64,000 bases of DNA from Halovivax limisalsi (GTDB lineage: Archaea; Halobacteriota; Halobacteria; Halobacteriales; Natrialbaceae). The stretch covers positions 1,612,001 to 1,676,000 of the forward strand of contig NZ_CP095757.1 in assembly GCF_023093535.1 (NCBI RefSeq), read 5' to 3'. Of this stretch, positions 43,716-52,140 are shown in pieces (the first letter of the stretch is position 1; the number at the start of each line of letters is the position of its first letter). The notes beneath the pieces are model-generated. The model ran no database searches and was not told the DNA's origin. It was given only the letters and a program-made list of their open reading frames with translations. The translations under genes were made by a program, and so were the position numbers.

Positions 43716-45878
43716 CTATTCACGTTGGTCCACGTCGACCGCGCCGAGGCGGCCGCCGTCGAAGAGGCGGCGGCACAGCTTTCGCTCGGCCGTCCTGAGG
43801 TGGCCGTTGAAGGTCGGTTGCGTGATGTCGAGCGAGGCGGCGACCTCCTCGCCCGTCCGCTCGCGCGGCCACTCGAAGTAGCCGCTGCGGTAGGCCGTTC
43901 GGAGCGTCTCCAGTTGTCGCTCGGTGAGTTCGTCCGTGAGCGCGTCTTCGAACGTCTCCCGGGACCGGTCCAGCCGATCCCTGTCGCGGCGGGCGACGAG
44001 TTCCGTTCCCGGATGGATCGCGTCGAGTCGATCGACGAACGCCCTGACGTCCGTCGTGTCGGGCAACTCGGCGACGACGTCCGCGGTCTCGGCCGTCACC
44101 TCGATCGATCGGGCGATCGCGCCGCACTCGACGAGGGTCCAGGGAATCGTCGGTCCCGTGACCGTCAGCTCGAAGCGACCGGCCGCCGGGTCGCCGCCGT
44201 CCTCCCCGACGCGTGCGAGCGTTTTGACGTTCGGGAGGTCGTCGGCGACGGGCCGGAGGTCGGTCTCGTCGACGCCGTCGATGTAGACGTAGACCCGGGC
44301 GCTGCCGTCGGTCTGGGGGACGATCCCGTCGTACTCGATCGCGCAGTTCGCTCGCCGGGCGAGCCGGCCGAGCAGGTCGTCGGGGTCCGTCATCGCCAAC
44401 CTGAGCTCGACGATGCTGTCCGTCAACAGCGCCTGGCGCGTCTCGGCCGCGTTGATGGCGTTCGCGATCGTATCGCCCAGCTCCTCGAACGTCGTCGCCG
44501 TCTCGTCGTCGATCGCCCCGGGATCCGACCCGAAGACGGTCAACACGCCGTAGGAGAGGTCGTTGTACGTGAGCGGGACGCTGACGACCGACTGGAGCCC
44601 GGCCGAGAGTGCGGCCGTTCGCCACGCCGCGCCGCGTAAGTCCGCGGCGACGTTCGCCTCGACGGTCGCGCGGCCCGTCGCGCCGGTCGTGACGCCCGGC
44701 GGGCCGTCCCCGTCGTCGATCGAGAGCGAGATGGCGTCGAGGTAGCCCTGATCCTCGCCGGCCCACGACCGCGGGCGGAGGACGTCGCCCGCCGCTTCGC
44801 CGACCCAGGCGAACGCGAACCGCTCGTCGCTCGTGAGGCGCTCGCAGACGGCGTCCTCGATGGCCTCGCGCGTCGTCGCCTGGACGAGCACCTGATCGAT
44901 GTCGCGGATGATCTCGTTCATCCGGTTGACCGCCTGGAGTTGCGCGTTCCGCTCCGTGAGTTCGCGCTCGTGTTCGAGCAGGGATTCCTCGCGCTCGACG
45001 CGTTCGAGCGCGGCTTCGGCCGTCGCCGCCAGGTGATCCGCGGTCCGTTCGGTCTGCTGGTCGATCGCGTCCGCCTCGGCGGAGACGGCGACGACGACGC
45101 CGTGGTCGCCCAGCGGGATCCAGACGCCGCTTCGGATGACCGAACTCGCGCTCTCGATCGCCGGGTCGTCGTTCGGCGTCGGGAGCGACAGCGATTCGCC
45201 CGTGATGAACGCCCGCCACGTCGTCGAATCGTCGTCGGGACCGTACGTCGGGACGTCGCCGAAGATCGCTTCGGTCGCCGGCGTCGTCGCCGCGGGCCGA
45301 AGCTCGTTCGCCGCCTCGTCGAAGAGGTAGACCACGATGCCGGCGACGTCGAGGACGTCGGCGGCGGCGTCGACCGTGAGCCGGCCCACCTCGTCTTTCG
45401 ATTCGGCCTGGATGAGCGCCCGGCTCGCGTCGTGGAGCGCCCGCTGGGTGCGTTCGAACTTCTTGCGCTCGATCGCGTGGCGGATCGACCGGCCGAGCAA
45501 CTTCGGGGTCAGTTCGTTTTTGACCAGGTACTCCTGTGCGCCCTGCTGGACGGCCTCGACGCCGACGCGCTCGTCGTCGAGCCCAGTCAGGACCACGATC
45601 GGCAGCTCGCGAGTCTCCGCGAGGACGGCCTCGAGCGTCTCGATCCCCCTCGAATCGGGCAATCCGAGATCGAGCAGCACGACGTCGATCGACGCGTCGT
45701 CCAGTCGGTCCAGCCCCGCGGCCAGTCGATCAGCGTGCTGGAGGTCGACGCCGCTGTCGGCCGTCCGCTCGAGCGATCCCGGAACCGGTCCCGTCGCGTC
45801 GGTGAGCAACTCCTCGATGAGTCTGACGTCGCCGGGGTTGTCCTCGATCAGCAGGATGTCGCGCTCGGCCCCGCTCAT
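43716..45878 (-). CDS. Bat-like regulator: receiver, two GAF, bacterio-opsin activator and HTH-10 domains
   Basis: This 720-residue paralogue of the 41278-42945 protein is longer by one GAF domain. Order: receiver (1-130; LLIEDNPGDVRLIEELL, VVLLDLGLPDSRG, EYLVKNE), GAF 1 (about 150-300), coiled segment with SLLEHERELTERNAQLQAVN, GAF 2 (about 320-480), bacterio-opsin activator domain (about 490-640) and HTH_10 (LTERQLETLRTAYRSGYFEW, then ERTGEEVAASLDITQPTFNG). It probably integrates phosphorylation with a second sensory input. Separated by the zinc and HalOD1 genes from its paralogue, it shares strand and likely origin by duplication. Confidence 0.88.
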   Translation of the reverse strand: MSGAERDILLIEDNPGDVRLIEELLTDATGPVPGSLERTADSGVDLQHADRLAAGLDRLDDASIDVVLLDLGLPDSRGIETLEAVLAETRELPIVVLTGLDDERVGVEAVQQGAQEYLVKNELTPKLLGRSIRHAIERKKFERTQRALHDASRALIQAESKDEVGRLTVDAAADVLDVAGIVVYLFDEAANELRPAATTPATEAIFGDVPTYGPDDDSTTWRAFITGESLSLPTPNDDPAIESASSVIRSGVWIPLGDHGVVVAVSAEADAIDQQTERTADHLAATAEAALERVEREESLLEHERELTERNAQLQAVNRMNEIIRDIDQVLVQATTREAIEDAVCERLTSDERFAFAWVGEAAGDVLRPRSWAGEDQGYLDAISLSIDDGDGPPGVTTGATGRATVEANVAADLRGAAWRTAALSAGLQSVVSVPLTYNDLSYGVLTVFGSDPGAIDDETATTFEELGDTIANAINAAETRQALLTDSIVELRLAMTDPDDLLGRLARRANCAIEYDGIVPQTDGSARVYVYIDGVDETDLRPVADDLPNVKTLARVGEDGGDPAAGRFELTVTGPTIPWTLVECGAIARSIEVTAETADVVAELPDTTDVRAFVDRLDAIHPGTELVARRDRDRLDRSRETFEDALTDELTERQLETLRTAYRSGYFEWPRERTGEEVAASLDITQPTFNGHLRTAERKLCRRLFDGGRLGAVDVDQRE

Positions 45879-46161
45879 CGTGGCCGATGCGTTAGCGGGA
45901 CCGTTTTCGGTGACGCATCGAGACGACCTGTCCGACGAGTGCTCGACGGGGCGTCGGTCGCGGACCGCGTGCGGTCCCGTTGCAGACGAGTCGGACGCCG
46001 TCCGCTCGGAGACGAACCAGTTTCCATCGTCAGGAGTGAATGGGACGGGAGGGGAAAAGCGCTCCTGACTGATCTCCGCTCGTCAGTCCCGCCCCACTCG
46101 ATACGCCGATTCGATCGATAGCTGCCCGACTACCGGGCCGAAGTGCGGCATTTCGGGGTCG

Positions 46162-46614
46162 TTATTCGGGGCGCGGCGGCAGTCGGACGAGCGTGAGCCA
46201 GAATTCCTCGAACGTCTGGACGAGGTCGATAAAATCGTTCGGGCGCACCGGTTTGGTGAGGTAGGCGTTCGAATTGCGCTCGTAGCTCTCGACGACGTCC
46301 CGTTCCGATTCGGAACTCGTCAGGATGATTACCGGCAGGCGGTGGAGGTCGTCGTCCGCTCTGATCCGCTCGAGCACGTCGTGTCCGTCGAGCTTCGGGA
46401 GGTTGAGGTCGAGCAGCACGAGGTGGGGTCGCGTCGCGTCCTCGTACTCGCCGCGCTGGAATAGAAAGTCGAGCGCCGCCTCGCCGTCGCTGACCACGTG
46501 GAGGGTGTTGTTGATGCCGCCTTCCCGGAAGGCTTCTTTCGTGAGGCGCACGTCACCGGGATTATCCTCGACGAGCAAAATCTCGATCGGCTCTCCCTCC
46601 CGGTGCTCGGTCAT
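46162..46614 (-). CDS. Single-domain response regulator
   Basis: This 150-residue protein is a receiver domain: ILLVEDNPGDVRLTKEAFRE with the acidic pocket, phospho-acceptor Asp in LVLLDLNLPKLDG, Thr/Ser in IILTSSES and conserved Lys in YLTKPVRP. No output domain is attached. It resembles Rcp1/CheY-like receivers common beside haloarchaeal histidine kinases. The ATG at 46614 is chosen because the nine upstream residues (MPRTARKRS) are atypical. It probably relays a signal to the Bat-like regulators, although no kinase is encoded in this window. Confidence 0.88.
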   Translation of the reverse strand: MTEHREGEPIEILLVEDNPGDVRLTKEAFREGGINNTLHVVSDGEAALDFLFQRGEYEDATRPHLVLLDLNLPKLDGHDVLERIRADDDLHRLPVIILTSSESERDVVESYERNSNAYLTKPVRPNDFIDLVQTFEEFWLTLVRLPPRPE

Positions 46615-46755
46615 ACTCCTCTTTCGGGCAGTCCGCGGCAAAGTGATTTCGATGTACGTCCTGCCGGTGACGGATCCACGGAATCGGCGTCCGAGTCGTA
46701 GGCGCGGAGGTTCGGCGGTCGCGCTCTCGCCGCGGGGCTCCCGCGCTCACCGCAG

Positions 46756-48726
46756 TCAGTCGTCGACCGCCTCGGTCTCCTCCCCGTCCGACTCCCCCGT
46801 CGTCTCGTTTGCTTCCTCCCCGTCCGACTCCGATTCGTCGTCCGATCCCGTTCCGTCGTCGCCGTTCTCGGCCCCCTTTTCGCCGCTCTCCCCGTCATCT
46901 TCGGTTTCAGCGTCTCCGTCATCGCCGTCATCGTCGTCCATCCCGACGCCGTCGGGGTGCGGTTCGATCGACTCGCCCTCGCCGTCGGGCACGATGCGCC
47001 AGACCTCGCCGGTTTCGCCGTCGGTGTAGCGCGCGGTCGTCAGCACGTAGAGTTCGTCGTCGTGGTCGCGGCCGAACGCGAGGACGAACCGGTTGATCCG
47101 GTCGTTTTCCGCGTCCGAGACCGACAGTTCCTGGATCTCCCAGAGGTCGTCCCGGCTGCGATCGGCCGTCGCCTCGTACTCCCGGACTGGCGAGGCGAAC
47201 AGCGATCCGTCGGGCGTCCCGAAGGAGCTGCTCCAGTCGCCGTAGACGTACGTCTCTTGTAGCTCGGTCACGGAATCGCCCTCGTAGACGTAGCCGCCGG
47301 TGATCGAGATCCCGAGCGTCTCGCCCTCGACGAGGTGCGGGTACTGGATCACCGGATCGATGAGGGGTTCGCCGCCGCGGACGTCGTCCGGCGTCGCACT
47401 CGGACACTCCTCGGGCGGCTCGCCCGGGTTCTCCGTGCTGAAGCACTCGATTCCCTCTTTGACGTTCCAGCCGTAGTTGCCGCCGTTCTCGACGATGTCG
47501 ACCTCCTCGAAGAGATTCTGGCCGACGTCGGCGACGAAGAATCGCCCTTCGCCGTCGAACGACGCCCGCCACGGGTTGCGAAGGCCCCACGCGAAGTACT
47601 CGTCCATCCCCTCGTCGCTGTCGACCAACGGATTGTCGTCGGGGATGCCGTACGGGCGACCGTCGTCACCCTCGGCGTCGACGTCGATCCGGAGGATGCC
47701 GCCGAGGAGGTTCTCCGTCGTGTTCTGGCCGTTGCCGCCCTCGTTCGCGTCGTACCAGTCCTCGACGTGGCCGAGTCCGACGTCGTTGGCGTTGCCGCCG
47801 TCGCCGAACGGGACGTAGAGGTAGTCGTCCGGGCCGAAGAGCACGGCGCCGGCGTTGTGGTTGAACTGGGGCTCCGGCACCTCGAGCAGGATCTCTTCGG
47901 AGTCGGGGTCGCCGGTCTCGTGGTCGTCGCTCGCGGTCGAAAACTCGGCGAGAATGGCGGTGTGGTCGTAGTCCTCCGGCGTGTCGTCGGTCGGCGGCGC
48001 GCTGTAGCGGACGAAAAAGCGGCCGTTCTCCCGGAAGTCCGGGTGGAACGCGAGTCCGAGTAGCCCCCGCTCGTCGAACTCGCCGGTCCCGCCGCTGACC
48101 TCGACGATCCGGTCGGAGAGATCGAGGAACGGCTCAGCCCTGAGCTGCATCTCCCCCGAGTCCGTTCCGCCCTGACTGGCGCCGTTCCCGGCACCGTCAC
48201 CCGCTCCGTCGGATTCGTTGTCGTCGGCAACTCCGCCGGTCTCGTTCCCGGCTGCGCCCGCGCCGGTGGATTCGTTTCCGTCCTCGGTGACGTTGCCTTC
48301 GTCCGTTCCGTCGCCGGTTTCCGCGTCGGTTCCAGCCTCGCCGTCCGCGGCATCTCCGTCCGCCGTCGCGGGTTCGATCACCCGGATCTGGCCGAGCTGG
48401 TCGACGACGTAGAACCGATCCTCCTGTCCGGGGGCGACTTCGAACCCCACGGGTGCGGTGAACCCGCCCGCGACGCGTTCGAGTCCGATGGTCGGCCCCT
48501 CGCCGACGATCTCGTCCCGGCTCGGTCCCGTCGACTCGTCTTCGCCGTTCGTTTCGGTCCCGCCCGACTCGTTCTCGTCTTGCGCGATCGCCGGACCGGT
48601 CAGGCTCACCGCCGCGCCGGTCGCCGCCGCGGCCTTCATGAACACGCGTCGCGACGAATCCGTCCGCGAGCGTTGTCCGTCGCGCCCGCACGGTGGCCCG
48701 TCGGGATCGAATGGTGGATTGGTCAT
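46756..48726 (-). CDS. Tat-secreted PQQ-dependent sugar dehydrogenase-like protein (GSDH family)
   Basis: This 656-residue protein has a twin-arginine signal (SSRRVFMKAAAATGAAVSL, residues 24-42, cleaved near AIA). The mature part has a beta-propeller: YVVDQLGQIRVIE, FHPDFRENGRFFVRYSAPP, FNHNAGAVLFGPDDYLYVPF, GDGGNANDVG, YFAWGLRNPWRASFDGEGRF, VADVGQNLFEEVDIVENGGN, typical of soluble glucose/sorbosone dehydrogenases. Two acidic Asp/Glu/Gly low-complexity stretches occur, one near residues 130-185 within the fold and one at the C-terminus (about 600-656), likely disordered. It is predicted to oxidise sugars outside the cell with PQQ or similar. Cofactor use is inferred. Confidence 0.85.
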   Translation of the reverse strand: MTNPPFDPDGPPCGRDGQRSRTDSSRRVFMKAAAATGAAVSLTGPAIAQDENESGGTETNGEDESTGPSRDEIVGEGPTIGLERVAGGFTAPVGFEVAPGQEDRFYVVDQLGQIRVIEPATADGDAADGEAGTDAETGDGTDEGNVTEDGNESTGAGAAGNETGGVADDNESDGAGDGAGNGASQGGTDSGEMQLRAEPFLDLSDRIVEVSGGTGEFDERGLLGLAFHPDFRENGRFFVRYSAPPTDDTPEDYDHTAILAEFSTASDDHETGDPDSEEILLEVPEPQFNHNAGAVLFGPDDYLYVPFGDGGNANDVGLGHVEDWYDANEGGNGQNTTENLLGGILRIDVDAEGDDGRPYGIPDDNPLVDSDEGMDEYFAWGLRNPWRASFDGEGRFFVADVGQNLFEEVDIVENGGNYGWNVKEGIECFSTENPGEPPEECPSATPDDVRGGEPLIDPVIQYPHLVEGETLGISITGGYVYEGDSVTELQETYVYGDWSSSFGTPDGSLFASPVREYEATADRSRDDLWEIQELSVSDAENDRINRFVLAFGRDHDDELYVLTTARYTDGETGEVWRIVPDGEGESIEPHPDGVGMDDDDGDDGDAETEDDGESGEKGAENGDDGTGSDDESESDGEEANETTGESDGEETEAVDD

Positions 48727-49238
48727 GTCTCTCCGGCGCGGTCGGTGGCGAGATCTGTCTATAAATGGACGCTATCGTTCCACACGAAACTCGGCTCTTC
48801 CCGACTCCGTCGAGCGGTAATGGCGTATTCGGACTCGCCCAAGCCGGCTCCAGTCCGCCGCTGCAGTGGTCCCGGAACCGCAAGAGCCGGTCGAACGAGC
48901 CCGTATCAGGCGCCTACCGCGAGTAATTCGGTGCTCGTTTCGCACGGGTCGCCGATCGACATCGCGACGGTCGCGTCGGGATGGTGGCGATCCGAGTCCG
49001 TGGCACACCCGACCGGCCGGCGGGAGATCACGTGGTAGGGGGAACACGAGGCACCCGGGGCCGGTTGACGAATAGGATGAGACTGACAGTCGTGTACCCA
49101 AACTGTTTTGAGTGATTCGCGAGCACCGTTGCGTGTGCGTTCGTTCTATCGTCTCGCCGGATCGGTCGGCCCGCAGTCACCTTCCCGCCGGTCCGCGAGC
49201 TGGGGTGTCGGGGGCTACCGACCGGCGGGTCGGGATCG
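48727..49238. other. Intergenic region between sugar dehydrogenase and transporter
   Basis: About 510 bases separate two divergently transcribed genes. The frames that cross it encode Arg/Ser-rich products of poor composition. A short AT-containing patch near 48765-48780 (TCTATAAATGG, forward) could be a TATA region for the dehydrogenase on the reverse strand. I see no RNA gene or repeat. Confidence 0.5.
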
Positions 49239-51311
49239 ATGACCGATCCCGTCCTCTCGACCGGGGCGCTGGTCGTCTTCGCGCTGATCGCGGTCACGCT
49301 GGTCCTGTTCGTCACGGAGGTCATTCCGACCGACGCGACCGCGATCGGCGTGCTGGTCTCGCTGGCCGTCCTGGAGCCGCTGACAGGCGTCTCGGCGGGC
49401 GAGGCCATCTCCGGGTTCGCCAGCACGGCGACGATCACCATCGTCGCGATGTACATGCTTAGCGCGGGCATCCAGCGGACGGGACTCGTCCAGCGACTGG
49501 GCCTCTCGCTCGCGCGCTTCGCCCGCGGCAGCGAGACGCGGGCGCTCGCGGCCACGATCGCGACCACCGGCCCGCTCGCGGGCTTCGTCAACAACACGCC
49601 GATCGTCGCGATCTTCATCCCGATGATCTCCGAACTCGCGGCGAAGACGGGAATCTCGGCCTCGAAGCTCTTACTGCCGCTCTCCTACGCGGCCATCCTC
49701 GGCGGCACGCTGACGCTCATCGGGACGTCGACGAACCTGCTCGCGAGCGAGTTCGCCGTGGAGCTCGTCGGCCGCGACGCGATCGGATTGTTCGAGTTCA
49801 GCGCGCTCGGGGTCGTGATCCTCGCGGTCGGGCTCGCCTACCTCATGACCGTCGGCCGCTGGCTGACGCCGGAGCGCGCCCCCGTCGAGGGCGACCTCGT
49901 CGACGAGTTCGACCTCGAGGACCACCTCTCACAGGTCCGGGTGCGACCGGACGCCGACGCGGTCGGCTCGACCGTCGGCGACCTCGAATCGCGATCGGAC
50001 GCGAAGATCCGAATCCTCCAGTTGCGACGCGACGACGGTCGAGCGCTGGCGTACGACGAGGACGGGACTGGCGACCACTCGACGGCGACGGCGGCGGCCG
50101 GCGAGTCGCCGGTCGAGAGCGCCGCGACGCCGTCCGAGGAGGAAGCCGTCGCCACTGCGGATCCGCCGGCGGCCCCCTCGGACCACCCGGCGGGCACGAC
50201 CGGCGCGGCCGAATCCGTCACCGACTCGTCGCCGGATTCGGCGGACGGGGTGGCCGCCGGGGACGCCTCGTTCGCGTCGGTCAGCCCGGACACGCGGATC
50301 GAGGCGGACGACGTCCTGACCGTTCACGGGACGTTGCAGGCGGTCAATCGCTTCGTCGGCGATCAGGGACTCTCGCAACTGGTCCGCCGGTCCGTCACTG
50401 ACGAAACGTTCGAAGCCGCCGCGAGCGACGACGTGCTCGCGAAGGCCGTCGTCCCGCCGGAGTCGTCCTTCGCCGGTGAGAAACTGGCCGACTCGCACCT
50501 CCGGGAGGTCTACCGGACGACGGTGCTGGCGATCCGTCGCGACGGCGAGTTGCTTCGCACCGACCTCGGGGAGACGCGACTCGAGCCCGGCGATCTCCTG
50601 TTGCTCCAGACCGTCCCCGAGACCGTCGAGTACTTCGGCGACGGGACGGACCTGGTCGTCGTCGACGAGGACGCGCTCGATCGACTGCTCGCGGACGAGC
50701 CGGCCGAACGCGCGCCGCTCTCGCCGAAGACCCCGATCGCGCTGGGGATCATGGCTGGCGTGATCGGGGCGGCCGCGCTCGGCGTCCTCCCGATCGTGAT
50801 CTCGGCGCTGGCCGGCGTCTTCTGCATGGTCCTCACGGGCTGTCTCTCGACGAGCGACGCCTACGACGCGGTCTCGTGGAACGTGGTGTTCCTCCTCGCG
50901 GGCGTCCTGCCGCTGGGGATCGCGCTCGAGGCGACGGGCGGATCGGCGGTCATCGCGGGCGCGCTGGGGGCGACGGACCCGTACCTCTCGCACGCGGGTA
51001 TCCTGTTCCTGTGTTACCTCGTGACCGGGGTGCTCGCGAACGTGATCACGCCCGTCGCGACGATCGTGTTGATGACGCCGATCGCCGTCGATACCGCGAC
51101 GAGCCTCGGCGCCGCGCCGTTTTCGTTCCTGCTCGCGGTGATGTTCGCCGCGGCGACCTCGTTCTCGACGCCGGTCGGCTACCAGACCAACCTCATGGTC
51201 TACGGGCCGGGCCGGTACGAGTTCACCGACTTCCTCCGGGTCGGCGGCCCGCTGCAACTGCTGCTCTCCGTGGTCACGTCGATCGGGATCGTGGCAATCT
51301 GGGGCGTCTGA
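49239..51311 (+). CDS. SLC13/DASS-family transporter with RCK_C domains
   Basis: This 690-residue membrane protein has two transport halves. The N-terminal half (residues 1-210) carries FVNNTPIVAIFIPMISELAA and GGTLTLIGTSTNLLASE, the conserved SNT/TNT ion- and substrate-binding regions of divalent anion:sodium symporters. Two TrkA-C (RCK_C) modules lie about 225-350 and 390-480 (VVPPESSFAGEKLADSHLRE). The C-terminal half (about 500-690) holds FLLAGVLPLGIALEATGG and ATSFSTPVGYQTNLMVYG. A low-complexity Ala/Ser/Glu/Pro insert splits the first RCK_C module near 280-345. Transported ion may be sulfate, phosphate or dicarboxylate. Confidence 0.82.
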   Translation: MTDPVLSTGALVVFALIAVTLVLFVTEVIPTDATAIGVLVSLAVLEPLTGVSAGEAISGFASTATITIVAMYMLSAGIQRTGLVQRLGLSLARFARGSETRALAATIATTGPLAGFVNNTPIVAIFIPMISELAAKTGISASKLLLPLSYAAILGGTLTLIGTSTNLLASEFAVELVGRDAIGLFEFSALGVVILAVGLAYLMTVGRWLTPERAPVEGDLVDEFDLEDHLSQVRVRPDADAVGSTVGDLESRSDAKIRILQLRRDDGRALAYDEDGTGDHSTATAAAGESPVESAATPSEEEAVATADPPAAPSDHPAGTTGAAESVTDSSPDSADGVAAGDASFASVSPDTRIEADDVLTVHGTLQAVNRFVGDQGLSQLVRRSVTDETFEAAASDDVLAKAVVPPESSFAGEKLADSHLREVYRTTVLAIRRDGELLRTDLGETRLEPGDLLLLQTVPETVEYFGDGTDLVVVDEDALDRLLADEPAERAPLSPKTPIALGIMAGVIGAAALGVLPIVISALAGVFCMVLTGCLSTSDAYDAVSWNVVFLLAGVLPLGIALEATGGSAVIAGALGATDPYLSHAGILFLCYLVTGVLANVITPVATIVLMTPIAVDTATSLGAAPFSFLLAVMFAAATSFSTPVGYQTNLMVYGPGRYEFTDFLRVGGPLQLLLSVVTSIGIVAIWGV

Positions 51312-51409
51312 CTCCCTGCTGCGATTCTGCCTCACCGAACGGACCGTCCCCGTTCGTCGAACCGAACCGCTCGTCGCCGCTCCGTCGGGCGGTTACACGA
51401 CCCCCGGGA

Positions 51410-51417
51410 TTTTTATC
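51410..51417 (+). promoter_or_regulatory. TATA box of the oxidase operon
   Basis: TTTTTATC at 51410-51417 lies 26-33 bases before ATG 51443, the first gene of the heme-copper oxidase operon. This places the transcript start at or next to that ATG. Confidence 0.7.
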
Positions 51418-51442
51418 GCGATTCGTGCTACCACGTGCCATC

Positions 51443-51589
51443 ATGTCGGAGCGTCCGGCGGACACACCACCGCTGATGCAACGGCTGTACGACAGAATCT
51501 GGCTCATCGCGCTCGTGGCCGTCCTCGTCTGGGCGACCACGTACGTGCTGTGGGGATACGTGGACATTCTCGCGATTCCGGCGGGGTGA
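51443..51589 (+). CDS. Small membrane subunit of the heme-copper oxidase-type complex (48 aa)
   Basis: This 48-residue protein has a charged N-terminus (MSERPADTPPLMQRLYDR) and one hydrophobic segment (about residues 20-42, WLIALVAVLVWATTYVLWGYV). It is the first gene of the operon, with a TATA box at leaderless distance and only four bases before the subunit II gene. A single-helix subunit (IIa/CbaD type) is common in B-type oxidases. The role is inferred from position. Confidence 0.7.
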   Translation: MSERPADTPPLMQRLYDRIWLIALVAVLVWATTYVLWGYVDILAIPAG

Positions 51590-51593
51590 TCCG

Positions 51594-52139
51594 ATGACGT
51601 CACCGCTCGAATCCCCGGACGGAAACTGGTGGAACCAACCGATCAACCGCCGCGAGGGTATCTGGCTGGGACTGGCCGGGATCTGGTCGGTCGGCATCTT
51701 CGCCTGGATGAGCGGCTTCACCCGCTTCGGCGAGCAGAACCCGATCGGCCCGACCTACGAGGTCGAGACCGAGGAGTACCTGCAGACGGTTCAGGACTAC
51801 CAGGACGAGGCCGAAGACACCGACGAGGGACTCGTTCCGCCCGGCACCGACGTCTACATCGCGGGAATGCGCTTCAGCTGGCTGGGAACGCCGGTCGTCC
51901 TCGAGACCGGGACGGAGTACGACTTCCACCTCAGCTCGATCGACGTCCAGCACGGCTTCTCGCTCCGGCCGGAGCACGCGCTGAGCAAGCAGATGAACTT
52001 CCAGGTGTTGCCGGGCTACGAGTGGGTCCTGCCGATGGAGTTCGACGAACCCGGCGAGTACCACATCATCTGCAACGAGTTCTGCGGTGAGGGCCACCGA
52101 ACGATGCACGGTCGGATCGTCGTTCAGGAGGGCGAGTGA
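51594..52139 (+). CDS. Heme-copper oxidase-type subunit II with CuA site
   Basis: This 181-residue membrane-anchored cupredoxin has a short cytoplasmic N-terminus, one transmembrane helix (about residues 22-43) and an outer cupredoxin domain. CuA ligands are His120 (DVQHGF), Cys160, Glu162, Cys164, His168 and Met171 (CNEFCGEGHRTM). Such a two-copper centre accepts electrons from halocyanin or cytochrome c and passes them to subunit I. Length resembles the short ba3-type subunit II. The complete CuA set argues for a redox-active enzyme. Confidence 0.9.
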   Translation: MTSPLESPDGNWWNQPINRREGIWLGLAGIWSVGIFAWMSGFTRFGEQNPIGPTYEVETEEYLQTVQDYQDEAEDTDEGLVPPGTDVYIAGMRFSWLGTPVVLETGTEYDFHLSSIDVQHGFSLRPEHALSKQMNFQVLPGYEWVLPMEFDEPGEYHIICNEFCGEGHRTMHGRIVVQEGE

Positions 52140-52140
52140 G

